NCBI GenBank assembly: GCA_035476575.1 | Contig: DATILL010000028.1 | Location: forward strand, 1 to 53,883 | DNA length: 53,883 bases | Direction of reading: 5' to 3' | Source of the DNA: DATILL01 sp035476575 | GTDB lineage: Bacteria; Actinomycetota; Actinomycetes; Mycobacteriales; JACQDL01 | Part shown: positions 8,104 to 18,223 of the stretch, piece by piece | Layout of the letters: each line of letters starts with the position of its first letter | Numbering within the stretch: position 1 is the first letter of the stretch | Position numbers and translations under genes: made by a program | Notes under the pieces: model-generated | Seen by the model: only the letters and a program-made list of their open reading frames with translations | What the model was told of the DNA's origin: nothing | Database searches by the model: none

Positions 8104-10415
8104 CACTCACGGACCGGGTCGCGGGCGCGTTGCGCGCCGCGGGGCTCGCGGCGGTCAGCCCGAACGAGATAGAAGACGTGCTGCTGCTGGCCAGCCGGAT
8201 GCCGCTCACGCCCATGCCCGCCCGCTCCGATCGGCCCCGTTCGTTTCCCGCTCCTGCCGTACTCGCCCCTCCGGCCGTCCCCGATGAGACGTCGGGTTCC
8301 GGTCCGCATGGCGTCACCAGTCCGGCGCCACGTGTGGCGATGCGGCTGGCGGCTCGCCGGACGGGACCGGCCTGGATCGGCCAGGCGACCACCGTCATGC
8401 CAATGATCCCGGTGGAGGCGGTCCCGCATCGGCCCGCCGGGCTGGCCGGATCCGGCCTGCCCTCGATGCTGGAGAACCCGCTCGGTGCCGGGCGGGCACT
8501 CCGCCCCTTCCAGATTCGCCGGCCCGCGTTGGAGCGCACCGAGCTGGACGACGTCCTCACCGCCGAGCGCGCTGCCCGGCTGCGGCGCTGGGAGCCGGTG
8601 CTGCGCTCGCCGCTGGCCCGCTGGCCGGACCTGGCGCTGGTGCTCGACGTCTCGCCGACGGTGGGGCTGTGGACGGAGACCGTGCATGATCTTGAGCTGC
8701 TGCTCGGCCGCCTCGGCGCGTTCCGCGAGATGCGGACCTGGAGACTACACCCGCCGGTCGAGGATGGGGCCGCACTCCTGACGGCTGGCCTGGGGCAGCG
8801 GTTGGGGCAGGTGCGTGAGGCCACCTCGCTGGCCGACCCCACCGGGCGACGGTTGATCCTGGTGGTGACCGACGGCGCCGGGCCGCAGTGGTGCGGACCG
8901 TATCAGAGCCTGCTCAGCACCTGGTCCGCCACGAACCAGGTGGCCGTCATCAGCATGGTGCCGCCATGGCTCTGGCCCCGGGACGGGCTGCGGGCCCGGA
9001 AGGGCCAGGTCCGGGTCAGCCAGCCGCTCCAGCCGAACGCCCGCTGGACACAGGACGGCACCACCGGACAGAGCGCGCCACCGGTGCCGGTCGTCGACCT
9101 GCGGCCACGGTTGCTGGAGCGGCTCGGCGCGCTCGCCCGTGGCAGCTCCCAGTGGGTTAACACCCTGCTGGTCGACACGCCACCACGTGCCGAGGGTGGG
9201 GACGGGCAGGTCACCGAGCCGATGCCGGTCGAACCCGACAGGGTCGTGAGCCGGCTGCGGGGCACCCTGGAGCCGCGCGCGTTCGAGCTGCTGATGCTGC
9301 TGTCAGCCGGGGTGCTGGACGAGCGGGTGATCAGTTGGATACGGCGGCACCTGCTCCCGCAGGCCACCACCGCGGATGTCTACGAGGTCCTGCATAGCGG
9401 CATCCTGGAACCGGTTCCGCAACCGGACGGCGTAACGGGCCAGATCGCTGCGGTATATCGCTTCCGCGACGACGACGTCCGCGCGGAGCTCATGGGCCGG
9501 CTGAACCGGTCCGTCCGGACCGGTATCCACCGGCAGCTACTCCAGAACGCGGACGAGATCGGCATCAACCCGGACGTGCTCCAACTGTCGCTGGACGACC
9601 CGGACAGCACCGAGATCCTGATCCGGCTTGCCATCGCGTCCTCATCCGTTGACATCCTGCGCGGCGTCGACCGGGAGCAGATCGAGCGCTTCGTTCGCAC
9701 GGAGCTCGTCCAGCCTGACCGGCACCATGCGGGCAGCCGGATCGTCGCGGTGACCGCGAAGGCCGTGCCCCGGCGGACGGCGGCAGCGCGGCTGCTCGCC
9801 GAGCTGTGCCGGGAGCACGGCCTGCTGGCCTCGGATCAGGTGGAGGCCGTTGCCGCGCGGGTCCTGTTCGTGGGGGAGCCCGGTGCCGGGGCGGCGGAGC
9901 TGACCTCGGCCGTACTTCAGCGGTCCGCCGATGGCCTGCTCGCGATCGACGGGACGGCGGAGCTGGATCCCCGTGACCGGGACTGCCGGCAGGCGGTCCG
10001 CGCTTTGCTTGCCGCCGTCGCGTCCGCCGACGCGCCGATGATCGTCTTCGCCGATCGAAGCGGACAGGTCGAGGCGTTGCGCTCCCGCTTTCCAGAGCTG
10101 GCCGAACGGCTGCCCGCCGCCCGCATCCTGAACCTGCCGGCCACCGCGGTCGAGGATGCCTACGTCGTCCTCCTGGGCTACCTGCCCGGGCTGCGCTGGA
10201 CACCCCCAGCGCAGCGGGCGTGCTGGGCGGTGCTGGCCCGGCATCTTCGCGACCATCCGGAGACGACCAACGTCGAGCCGGCCGCGCGGGCCACCGCCGC
10301 GGCCGTCATCTCCCGCTGGCAACGCCGGGTTCATGGCGACCGCAACCAGCCCCTCACCGCTGCTGACGTGCCCGGCAGCGTATCGCTCGCACTAGCAGAG
10401 GGATTTGCACCATGA
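8100..10415 (+). CDS. SAV_2336-family vWA-like protein with degenerate AAA C-terminus (771 aa)
   Basis: The region from about residue 145 to 330 matches the SAV_2336 N-terminal domain: DLALVLDVSPTVGLWTETV, RRLILVVTDGAGPQW, then AVISMVPPWLWPRDGL. It resembles a von Willebrand A fold, but the metal site is incomplete (DVSPT instead of DxSxS). A helical middle follows. From about residue 585 the sequence VLFVGEPGAGAAEL looks like a Walker A loop whose GKT has become AAE, with later AAA-like strands PMIVFADRSGQVEALRSRFP. So it seems to carry an ATPase-like module that cannot bind nucleotide in the usual way. It sits between the MoxR gene and a true vWA gene, overlapping each by four bases. It is likely the dedicated MoxR substrate or adaptor. 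Confidence 0.8.
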   Translation: MTLTDRVAGALRAAGLAAVSPNEIEDVLLLASRMPLTPMPARSDRPRSFPAPAVLAPPAVPDETSGSGPHGVTSPAPRVAMRLAARRTGPAWIGQATTVMPMIPVEAVPHRPAGLAGSGLPSMLENPLGAGRALRPFQIRRPALERTELDDVLTAERAARLRRWEPVLRSPLARWPDLALVLDVSPTVGLWTETVHDLELLLGRLGAFREMRTWRLHPPVEDGAALLTAGLGQRLGQVREATSLADPTGRRLILVVTDGAGPQWCGPYQSLLSTWSATNQVAVISMVPPWLWPRDGLRARKGQVRVSQPLQPNARWTQDGTTGQSAPPVPVVDLRPRLLERLGALARGSSQWVNTLLVDTPPRAEGGDGQVTEPMPVEPDRVVSRLRGTLEPRAFELLMLLSAGVLDERVISWIRRHLLPQATTADVYEVLHSGILEPVPQPDGVTGQIAAVYRFRDDDVRAELMGRLNRSVRTGIHRQLLQNADEIGINPDVLQLSLDDPDSTEILIRLAIASSSVDILRGVDREQIERFVRTELVQPDRHHAGSRIVAVTAKAVPRRTAAARLLAELCREHGLLASDQVEAVAARVLFVGEPGAGAAELTSAVLQRSADGLLAIDGTAELDPRDRDCRQAVRALLAAVASADAPMIVFADRSGQVEALRSRFPELAERLPAARILNLPATAVEDAYVVLLGYLPGLRWTPPAQRACWAVLARHLRDHPETTNVEPAARATAAAVISRWQRRVHGDRNQPLTAADVPGSVSLALAEGFAP

Positions 10416-12751
10416 GATCGCGATCGGTCCTCGGGCTGGCTGTCGGGCTGGCCGTGCTGACGAGCCTGCCGCTGATGCAACCTGCCCGGCCGGCATCGGC
10501 GGCACCCGCCGGCCCGGAGCTTGACCCCCAGCCGGTCGGCATCGTGGTGCTGGTCGACGAGTCCGGCTCGCTGTCGGACCAGGCCGTCCAGGTCGAGCGG
10601 GAGGCGACCGGGCTCATCGCCCAGAGCGAGATCTCGCAGAGCTCGCAGGTCGCCGTTGTGGGCTTCGGCGGCAACACGGGGCTGCGCAACCAGGCACCGG
10701 TCAACGTCGTGTGCCAGCCGACCAGGGTCGACACCGGGCCCGACCGTGAGTACCTGGCCAACTGCGTCCAGGACATCCATCGCCGTACCGACGCCGAGGG
10801 GCCGGGCACCGACTACCCCCGGGCGCTGAGCCAAGGCCTGGCGCTGTTCGACCAGATGCCCGACGTGACGCGGAAGATCTTGTTCCTGCTCACCGACGGC
10901 AAGCTGGACGTCTCCGGTGACCCGTCATACGGCCCTGACGCCGAGACACGCAACAATGCCGCCCTGGGCCGGATGCGGGACTACCTTTCCCAAGCCAACC
11001 GGAACGGAGTGCAGATCTGGCCGCTCGGCTTTGGCAACAACATCGACCGCGACCAGTTGAACGCGTTCGCGGCGGCCGGCTCCCAGCAGGCCTGTGGCCC
11101 GAACGCGCCTCGCCCGCAGGCCCGGGTGGCCACGGACACCACGGCGGTGGTGAGCACCCTTATCGAGGCCTTCGCCTCGGCACGCTGCGCCGGCCGCACC
11201 GACGTCAGCACCGCCTCGCTGCCTACCGGTCGTTCTGTCAGCCTGCCCCTACAGGTCCCGCCGATCGCCACCGACGGGTCCATCGCGGTGCTCAAGCGGG
11301 ACAGCCGGGTCACGGTCGCGTACTACGACCCGGCCGGACATCTGATGCCGAAGACCGGAACGCGGGATGAGTCCACGTTCCAGGTCAGCGGCGAGAGCAG
11401 TCCGGTCGAGGTGCTGCGCATCCGCAACCCGCGACCGGGCGGCTGGAAGGTCGTGCTGACCTCCGGACCCGGAGTGCCGGCGCAAAACGTCAGCGCCCAG
11501 GTGATCTGGCAGGGCTCGGTGCGCGCCTCGGCCACGTTGGACCCGCCCGCACCAGACCGGGGGACTGTGGTGAGTGCGCACGTCGTGCTGGCCACTCGGC
11601 TCGGTGCGCTGACCGACCCGACAGCGCTGCTCGGCCTGACGGTCGGGGCGACCTTGACCGGGGACGGGTTCGCGGCAGTCAACCTCGCGCTCGCCGATGA
11701 CGGGAAGGGGCCGGACAGCCGGGCTGGGGACGGCGAGTTCACCGCACAGCTCACCATGCCGACGACCGCCACCGGTCATTATCGGCTGGTCGGCACCGTC
11801 AGCGGTCTGGGGATCGCGACCGAGCAGATCCCGTTCGACGGCGATCTTGCCGCCGCGGCGTCCGGGATCCGGCTGCAGATCAGCCGGCCGGCACCGAGAG
11901 TGACCCCCGGCGGGACGCTCAGCGGCACCGTCCAGGTGACGAACAGCTCCGGCCAGCCCACCCGGCTCCGTCTCCGGCTCGCGGAGCTGGACACCGGGGT
12001 GCTGGTCACTGTCAGCCCGCCCACCCAGAATGTCGCGGCGTCCGGCAGTACGGAGTTTGCCTACCAGCTCCGTTTCGATCCCGCCACCCGGCTCGGGGCA
12101 GGGCGCGTGCGGCTCCAGGTCGTCGACGACAGCGCACCCACCCGGGTGTACGGCGGCGGTTACGTCGCCTTCGACGTACGGACGCCGCCGGGGTTCCTCG
12201 AGCGGTGGTGGCCGTTGCTGGCCGCGGCCGGGGCCGCTCTGCTCGCCGTCCTCGCGGCCCTCGGCTACCGGTGGCGACGGCGCCAGCAGGACCGAGACGT
12301 GCGCGGCATCGTGCTGCTGCTCTTCCGGGACGGCCGGCAGCTCGGTTACCTGGCCGCACCGGACCGGCCCGCCGCGGAGTTCCGGTTCCTGATCCGCGAC
12401 GAGCACGGGCCCCAACCCCGGCTGGACCACGCCACTGACGGTGCCAGCGGCTACCGGGCGGCACGTAACGGCTCCGGTGGGGTCCTCGTTCGGATGCCCG
12501 ACACACTCGAGATCACCCTGCAGCCGGGCCGGCCGGAGCCGCTGAAGAGCGGCGTGTCCCTTGGCGTACGCGACAGCCGCCACGCCGACCGGTCCGGCCG
12601 GACCGGTGCTGCCAGACGTTCCCGGTTCACGCCGAAACCGACCTCCGGACGGGCGGCCGAGCCACCGCCGGACGCCCCGACGCCGCGGATCGCCCCGACG
12701 CGGGCCGGCCCGTCCAGCCCATCCCCGACCACATTCGACGACCTGCTGTGA
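10412..12751 (+). CDS. Exported, membrane-anchored vWA-domain protein (779 aa)
   Basis: It begins with a signal peptide (RSRSVLGLAVGLAVLTSLP, likely cut near PASAAPAG). A von Willebrand A domain follows, with an intact MIDAS motif DESGS at residues 49-53 and the later FLLTDGKLD. Beta-rich domains fill residues 260-590 (repeated Ig-like strands such as VTPGGTLSGTVQVTNSSG). One transmembrane helix lies near 597-622 (WWPLLAAAGAALLAVLAAL), leaving a basic, proline-rich cytosolic tail. The vWA part therefore faces outside the cell and the tail faces the cytosolic partners. An exported vWA protein in a MoxR/tubulin operon suggests sensing at the envelope; that is inference. The next gene starts 31 bases downstream, the first small gap in the operon. 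Confidence 0.85.
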   Translation: MRSRSVLGLAVGLAVLTSLPLMQPARPASAAPAGPELDPQPVGIVVLVDESGSLSDQAVQVEREATGLIAQSEISQSSQVAVVGFGGNTGLRNQAPVNVVCQPTRVDTGPDREYLANCVQDIHRRTDAEGPGTDYPRALSQGLALFDQMPDVTRKILFLLTDGKLDVSGDPSYGPDAETRNNAALGRMRDYLSQANRNGVQIWPLGFGNNIDRDQLNAFAAAGSQQACGPNAPRPQARVATDTTAVVSTLIEAFASARCAGRTDVSTASLPTGRSVSLPLQVPPIATDGSIAVLKRDSRVTVAYYDPAGHLMPKTGTRDESTFQVSGESSPVEVLRIRNPRPGGWKVVLTSGPGVPAQNVSAQVIWQGSVRASATLDPPAPDRGTVVSAHVVLATRLGALTDPTALLGLTVGATLTGDGFAAVNLALADDGKGPDSRAGDGEFTAQLTMPTTATGHYRLVGTVSGLGIATEQIPFDGDLAAAASGIRLQISRPAPRVTPGGTLSGTVQVTNSSGQPTRLRLRLAELDTGVLVTVSPPTQNVAASGSTEFAYQLRFDPATRLGAGRVRLQVVDDSAPTRVYGGGYVAFDVRTPPGFLERWWPLLAAAGAALLAVLAALGYRWRRRQQDRDVRGIVLLLFRDGRQLGYLAAPDRPAAEFRFLIRDEHGPQPRLDHATDGASGYRAARNGSGGVLVRMPDTLEITLQPGRPEPLKSGVSLGVRDSRHADRSGRTGAARRSRFTPKPTSGRAAEPPPDAPTPRIAPTRAGPSSPSPTTFDDLL

Positions 12752-12782
12752 GCGACCCGCGCCGCACCGAGGAGACCGCGTC

Positions 12783-15700
12783 ATGAAGATCTATCAGCCG
12801 ATGCTGTACGTGGGCTTGGGAGGCACCGGTTGCCTCGTGGGAGCAGAGCTCGAACGCCGGCTGCGGGAGGAGCTGTGCGGCCCGGACGGCACCGACCTGC
12901 AGGCGCTGATGACCGGCCTGGACTTCCTGCCGTACCAGCTCCCGTCGTGCCTGCAGTTCGTCTACGCCGACCTGAACGAGGCCGAGCTGACCCGGCTACG
13001 GCGGGGGGTCGTGCCCTCCGAGCAGCACGCGCAGGCAGCCGCCCGGACCACCCATCTCGTCGACGGGCTGGTGCCGCAGCACAACACCTACCCGGAGGTC
13101 GCCCGCAGCCTGCGGCTGAACGCGGGAGAGCTGGTCAGCGGGTGGCTGCCGCCGCCGGCCGGCGAGCCACGGGTCGCGCCACTGGTCCGGGGCGCCGGCC
13201 AGTTGCCGACGGTCGGCCGGGCAACCCTGCTGGAGACGTTTCGCCGCGGCCTCGGGCCCGCCCAGCGGCCGGTCACCGACGCGATCGGCCAGCTCAGCAA
13301 GTCTGGTGGAGAGATGCTTCGGCTGGGCGGCAAGCTCCGCGGGTCCATTGACGTGTTCGTTGCCTTCTCGGTGGCCGGCGGCACCGGCAGCGGCATCTTC
13401 TATGACTACCTTCATCTCATCGGCGATGCGGTGGCCGGCGCCGGGTACCAGGCCCAGATCTACCCTCTGGTCCTCATGCCGTCGGCGTTCACCGACGGCA
13501 TGGGCGGCGGGCGGGCGGCTCGGCTGAACGCCGGCCGGGCGCTGCTCGACCTGTTCCGGTTGGTCGACGACCAGAACGGGCAGGCCGCCGAGACCGAGCT
13601 CAACGACCTCGGGCTGACCGGCGCGCTGTCCATCCGCTATCCCAACGGCACAGAGATCAGGCTGCGGCCGACCACGGTGCAGACCGGCTTCCTGTTCAGC
13701 CGCACCGCGGGGGTCGAGCGTGAGGATCTGCACCGCTCGGTGGTCTCGTTGATCCTGTCGCTGGTCGGCACCGAGCAGGGCGAGACTGGCGAGCCGACCA
13801 AGCCAAGCGACCGGCTTTACCAGTCCTTCGCCGACGACTTCATCAACCGCGGTGTCGATCGGCAGTTGCCAGCCGAGTCGGGCCTCGGCAGCCGGGGGGT
13901 GTCGACCAGCCTCGTCGCGTCGATGACCGTGCCCGTGGACGACCTCGCCGACATCGTCAGCTCCCGGCTGCTGGCGGCGGGCGTGGCAGAGCTGTCGGTG
14001 CCGCCGCCGGGAGTCGCCGAGACCAACCGGCCCTTGATCGAACGCGCCTTCGGGCTGGCCAACATCGAGCCGCTGCGGACCCGCTCGCCATTGGAGTTCA
14101 CCGAGCCGCAGGTGCCGAAGAAGGGCGCGGACGCGGTTGTCCGGGCGCTCAGCACGCGGGCCCAGACGATGGAGGCCTTCCTCGACGCGCTCGAGCGGAC
14201 ACTCGCCGAGCAGGTGCCGGTGCTGGCCCAGGACTTCGACCCGCGGCGCGCTGCCCGCGAGATGCTCGGTGAGATCGACATCTTCCGGCTGCACCGGGTG
14301 ATGCTTGGCCACAAGGACATGCGCGACCCCGCCGACCAGCAGGGGTTCGTCCGGCTGCTGGAAGGCCGCCGCCGGGAGCCGGAGGCACCGTCCGGCATCA
14401 CCGTCTATGCTCCTCAGCCTGGTCCGCTGCGCGACAGGTTGTTCCGCCGAGTGCGATGGGCCGACCCACCGGTGCTTGACGCCGTGGAGCGGCAGAACCA
14501 GTGGTATAGCTGGCGGGCGCGGCGGCTCTGGCATGCTGCTTGGGCGGACCAGACCCAGCGGTGGGAACGCAAGAGTTCGGACCTGCGTCGCGACCTGACG
14601 GCCATCCTCGACGCGTTCACCGAACACGTCCGGGCCGAGACGGGCCGGTTTGCCCGGCGCGCGCAGGATCTGTACCGACCCCGGATTGGGGTGTCCTACC
14701 TGCTGCCACCGCACAACGACCTTGAGCCGTTCTACCAGGAGGTGGTCCGCCGGTTCGTCGCTTACTTTGTGGCCCGCGGCCAGTTGCGGCCGACCGCCAC
14801 CGCCGGGGACATCGTCCGCGAGGTCGTCGGCGCGGACACCTGGCGGGAGGCGCTCCGGCTCGGCATGGAGGTCAGTGCCGCGCAGGCGGTCGAGGTGGTC
14901 CGGGACCGGCTCAAGCAGGAGGTGCTGCGGCTGTTCCGGCACAAGGAGGCCGGCGAGCGGCCGCTCCTGCCGGCGCTCGCCGAGCTGCTCGCCGCGGCCG
15001 GGGGCAAGGAGGGCGCCAGCGTCAGCGACGCCGACCTGGCCCAGTTCCGGCACAAGCTGGCCGGTCTGGTGCCCGGCGGGTTCTCCCCGCAGGGCTCCGG
15101 CCAGTTGAAGATCCTGCTGTCCTACGCCGCGGCCGTGCGGGACAAGGAGCTTGAGGCGTATCTCCGGCAGGAGGTCAACCTGCCGCGGGCGGCCGGGACA
15201 GTGGTGGAGTTCAGGCCGATCGACGCCGAGTCGATCGTCGTGGTGCTGTTCCGTACCTCGATGAGCATCACCGAGGTGCCGGAGCTGCGTGACGTGCTCC
15301 GGCACTGGGCGGACGCCGCCCGCAACGAGCAGCCGCAGGACTACCTGCGCTGGCGGCAGCGCCTCGGCTACGACTTCGGCTACCTGATCTCCACCGAGGA
15401 ACACCGGGTCCACATCCTGCACCGTCTGCTGTGCGCGCTCTGGAACGGGCAGGTGCACGTCCAGGACGGTGGCCCGTTCTCGCCGCGCCGGGTCAGCGTG
15501 CGGCTCGGGGTGCAGGACGCCGCGTCCATGACCCTGCCGCTGACGGCGTTCGAGCGATCCTCGTCGTGGGGGAGCATCCTGCGCGCGTACGAGGAGTGGT
15601 CGATCGCCGACGACGAGCAGATCCGGCGGGACTTCTGCGCACGACTGATGGCGACGGCGCCCGTCAACGTGGAAGAGAGCCCGGACCCGCCGAGCGAGCT

Positions 15701-15908
15701 GTACCAACTGGTTCGCGACATGGCCGAGGAGCAGGAGGCCACCCTGGTCGAGCTGATCCCACGGCTGCCGGAGAGCAGCAGGGGCTATGCGCGGGCGCTG
15801 TACACCCTGTGGTCGCGCACCTTGCCGGCTGCGCTTGACCTTCCGTTCAGCGCGAGCAACCCCGTCCGCGGCACGTTGCGTGAGCTGGAGAAGGCGGTCG
15901 GGCGGTGA
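12783..15908 (+). CDS. Tubulin/FtsZ-like GTPase-fold protein (1041 aa)
   Basis: The N-terminus has the Rossmann-like glycine loop MLYVGLGGTGCLVGAELE. Near residue 198 is the tubulin signature VAGGTGSGIFYDYLHLIGD, matching the tubulin_2/FtsZ-like proteins of bacterial conflict operons. The remaining 700 residues are mostly helical and charged and I recognise no further catalytic motif. Tubulin-family proteins bind GTP and can polymerise; relatives in these systems are thought to build filaments that scaffold the response. ATG 12783 is chosen because the GVGLGG-type strand begins within seven residues and GGAG lies just upstream. Translation could extend further 5', but that would overlap the vWA gene. 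The next gene's GTG overlaps the stop by four bases. Confidence 0.82.
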   Translation: MKIYQPMLYVGLGGTGCLVGAELERRLREELCGPDGTDLQALMTGLDFLPYQLPSCLQFVYADLNEAELTRLRRGVVPSEQHAQAAARTTHLVDGLVPQHNTYPEVARSLRLNAGELVSGWLPPPAGEPRVAPLVRGAGQLPTVGRATLLETFRRGLGPAQRPVTDAIGQLSKSGGEMLRLGGKLRGSIDVFVAFSVAGGTGSGIFYDYLHLIGDAVAGAGYQAQIYPLVLMPSAFTDGMGGGRAARLNAGRALLDLFRLVDDQNGQAAETELNDLGLTGALSIRYPNGTEIRLRPTTVQTGFLFSRTAGVEREDLHRSVVSLILSLVGTEQGETGEPTKPSDRLYQSFADDFINRGVDRQLPAESGLGSRGVSTSLVASMTVPVDDLADIVSSRLLAAGVAELSVPPPGVAETNRPLIERAFGLANIEPLRTRSPLEFTEPQVPKKGADAVVRALSTRAQTMEAFLDALERTLAEQVPVLAQDFDPRRAAREMLGEIDIFRLHRVMLGHKDMRDPADQQGFVRLLEGRRREPEAPSGITVYAPQPGPLRDRLFRRVRWADPPVLDAVERQNQWYSWRARRLWHAAWADQTQRWERKSSDLRRDLTAILDAFTEHVRAETGRFARRAQDLYRPRIGVSYLLPPHNDLEPFYQEVVRRFVAYFVARGQLRPTATAGDIVREVVGADTWREALRLGMEVSAAQAVEVVRDRLKQEVLRLFRHKEAGERPLLPALAELLAAAGGKEGASVSDADLAQFRHKLAGLVPGGFSPQGSGQLKILLSYAAAVRDKELEAYLRQEVNLPRAAGTVVEFRPIDAESIVVVLFRTSMSITEVPELRDVLRHWADAARNEQPQDYLRWRQRLGYDFGYLISTEEHRVHILHRLLCALWNGQVHVQDGGPFSPRRVSVRLGVQDAASMTLPLTAFERSSSWGSILRAYEEWSIADDEQIRRDFCARLMATAPVNVEESPDPPSELYQLVRDMAEEQEATLVELIPRLPESSRGYARALYTLWSRTLPAALDLPFSASNPVRGTLRELEKAVGR

Positions 15909-18175
15909 CCGGCGCCCGACTGGTCGGCAGCGGCGTGCTCCTCCTCGACCTTCGGGACGGCGCTGCGGGTCCGGCGGAGCACCAGGTGCATGAGGCGCTG
16001 CGCAACCACCGGTTCCGGGAGAGCGGCCGGGCACTGGTGGTCGACGACGTTGCCAACCTGACCGAGAACCATTCGGTCTACGAGGCGCTGCGAGTCTCCA
16101 AGCTGATCCACGGTGTCGTGCGGGTGGCCATCGGCCCGCCGGTAGGCCGGCCGACCGGGTCGGTGCTGCGCACCACACCGGTGCTCGATGGGGAAGGCGC
16201 GGCCACCCTCTGGGTCGGCGACCCGGACGGCGTCGGCTGGGAGATCGACCTGGCTCGGGTGCTCGCGCCCGAGGCGGTGCCCACGATGGCCGGGCCGGCC
16301 CTGCAGATGCTGCTCGACGTGCTGTGCATCCCGGACGTCTTCGATCGGGTGGTGACGCTCGCTGGGCATCTCCCCGGCCGGGTCGCCTGCCCCGGTGCGA
16401 TCGTTGTCGCCGGACTGGTCGGGCCGGACGAGCTCGCGGAGGCGCAGGCCCGAGCGATCCGTGCGGTGGCTGGCACGAGCGACGAACCCGGTCTCGACCC
16501 GGACGAGCTGGATCCGCTGCTCGACCTGGAGGCCGGCGACCCGTACAGCCGAGTCCTGCCGAGCTCCGTTGCCGACCTGCGATACCGCGCGGCCGTGGGA
16601 CAGTGCCAGGAGGCGCTCGACCAGGTCATGGCGATCCTGGGGCCGCTCGGTCCGGCCGTCCACGGCCAGCCCGGCCGTCTGGTGTGGCAGCAGGTGGTCG
16701 CTGCTGGACGGGCGTTGGCCGACTTCCGCGCGCTGCTGACAGAACAGTTTGTCCAGGTGGACGGCCGGAACGGGTTGGACGACGCCCAGCGCCAGCGGCT
16801 GCGCAACGAGGTGGGGATCGTTGCCGAAAGACCGCCCGACACGGACGGTCCGGCGCTCACCAGCCGGATCAGGGACCGGGTCGTGGCGGCGATCGGCGGT
16901 GGACGATCACTGTGGGCCGTGCGGTACGGGCTGCGGGACGTCGCCGAACGGGCCGCACCGGCGGGCAGCGGCGCGCGGGTGCATGAGCTCGCCGAGATCT
17001 GCCCCGACTCCACCATCGATCGGCTTGCAGCGCCCCCGCCGTTCTCATGGCGGACGTTCGAGCCGTGGGTCGTGGGTGCGGTCCTCGGCTGTTGCTTCCT
17101 CGCCGGCCTGGCTGGCTGGCCGGCCGGGCCGTTGCTCGGCCTCGGCTGGACGGCCGGAGTCGGGCTGGCCATGCTGCGCCGACCGGTCGCGGCCGACCAC
17201 GGCAGTCACGTTGGCTCGGGCCCGGTAGCCACGTTGCTCCACCTGCTGCTCGGGCTGACCGGAGCCGCGGCCGGAGGCTGGGCCGGCGCCATGGTGCCGG
17301 TGCCGTTGCTGGGCCGGGTAGCTCTCCTGGTCGCGGCAGTGAGCGCCCTCGTGTTTGTCCTGCGCTACTGGTGGTCGCGCGCTGTCGACGACTGGCTGGC
17401 GGCGCTGGCGCTGCTACCCGCCGCTGCCGCGGCGATCGCGCTGAACGACGCACTGACCGAGGTGGCCTGGGCCGAGTGGGCCCTGTCCGACGTGCGCCGA
17501 CGCAGCTCGGACGCGACGAGGGACGTCGCGCAGGTTCTCGCGGAGGCCGCGGCCGCTCTCACCGATCGTGCCGATCTGGAGTTTGGCGTCGACGTCGGAT
17601 CGCGTACCGGTTCGAGCCTGCGTACCGAGCTCGACCGGGTGGTGACCGCCGACATCGAGGATGCGACGTTGCTGGCGCTCGCCCCGTGCTGGGACTCGCT
17701 CCGGATCGGCCGCGCCAACCTCGGTGATGGCCTGGTAGGCCGGTTGGACGACCTGCTCGCGGACTACCGGCGGCATCTGGAGCTGCGCGGCGCGGCGGAG
17801 CGCCCGCCGTTCGCCCGGAGGTCGGCCCATCGAGCCGCCTTGACCGAGACAGTTTGGCAGTCCTCGCCGGAGCTGGAGCGCATCCTGCGGAACCCGAGTC
17901 CGGCGGGGCTGATGGTTCAGCTCTGCGACGCGGATGACATTGGGCTGCTGCGGCCGGCGGCCGGGCTGACCATGCTGCTCCGCTTCGCCCCGCAGGCCGC
18001 GCAGGTGGTGTTTACCGATGAGACATCGCACGGACCTGGCGCGGCGGGGGACCTGGCAGAGGTGTTGTGGACGGAGTCCGGCAACCTCGGCGGCGCGCTG
18101 CGACTGGTGCCGCTGCGTACGGACGCGGTCGAGTCGGCCTGGCCCGCCAGCGCGAACGAGGACTACCTGCGATGA
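15905..18175 (+). CDS. Polytopic membrane protein of the conflict operon (756 aa)
   Basis: Not a family I can name with confidence. The first 380 residues are cytosolic-looking, starting with TGARLVGSGVLLLDLRDGAA and YEALRVSKLIHGVVRVAIG. Residues about 383-500 form four or so hydrophobic helices (VVGAVLGCCFLAGLAGWPAG, VATLLHLLLGLTGAAAGG, VALLVAAVSALVFVL, WLAALALLPAAAAAIAL). A soluble C-terminal domain of about 255 residues follows. The GTG start overlaps the tubulin-like gene's stop. Its position between the tubulin-like protein and the pseudokinase suggests a membrane platform or pore for the complex. No enzyme motif is seen. Confidence 0.7.
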   Translation: MTGARLVGSGVLLLDLRDGAAGPAEHQVHEALRNHRFRESGRALVVDDVANLTENHSVYEALRVSKLIHGVVRVAIGPPVGRPTGSVLRTTPVLDGEGAATLWVGDPDGVGWEIDLARVLAPEAVPTMAGPALQMLLDVLCIPDVFDRVVTLAGHLPGRVACPGAIVVAGLVGPDELAEAQARAIRAVAGTSDEPGLDPDELDPLLDLEAGDPYSRVLPSSVADLRYRAAVGQCQEALDQVMAILGPLGPAVHGQPGRLVWQQVVAAGRALADFRALLTEQFVQVDGRNGLDDAQRQRLRNEVGIVAERPPDTDGPALTSRIRDRVVAAIGGGRSLWAVRYGLRDVAERAAPAGSGARVHELAEICPDSTIDRLAAPPPFSWRTFEPWVVGAVLGCCFLAGLAGWPAGPLLGLGWTAGVGLAMLRRPVAADHGSHVGSGPVATLLHLLLGLTGAAAGGWAGAMVPVPLLGRVALLVAAVSALVFVLRYWWSRAVDDWLAALALLPAAAAAIALNDALTEVAWAEWALSDVRRRSSDATRDVAQVLAEAAAALTDRADLEFGVDVGSRTGSSLRTELDRVVTADIEDATLLALAPCWDSLRIGRANLGDGLVGRLDDLLADYRRHLELRGAAERPPFARRSAHRAALTETVWQSSPELERILRNPSPAGLMVQLCDADDIGLLRPAAGLTMLLRFAPQAAQVVFTDETSHGPGAAGDLAEVLWTESGNLGGALRLVPLRTDAVESAWPASANEDYLR

Positions 18176-18223
18176 ACGCGGACCTGCGATGAGCACAGCG
18201 GAGCCGGCGCCAGGGATCACCAC

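Noticed and set aside
12996..16178. Very long (over 1000 codons) minus-strand open frame opposite the tubulin-like gene
   Set aside because: High GC produces long antisense frames; the translation has no motifs, while the plus strand shows a clear tubulin signature and coupled starts.
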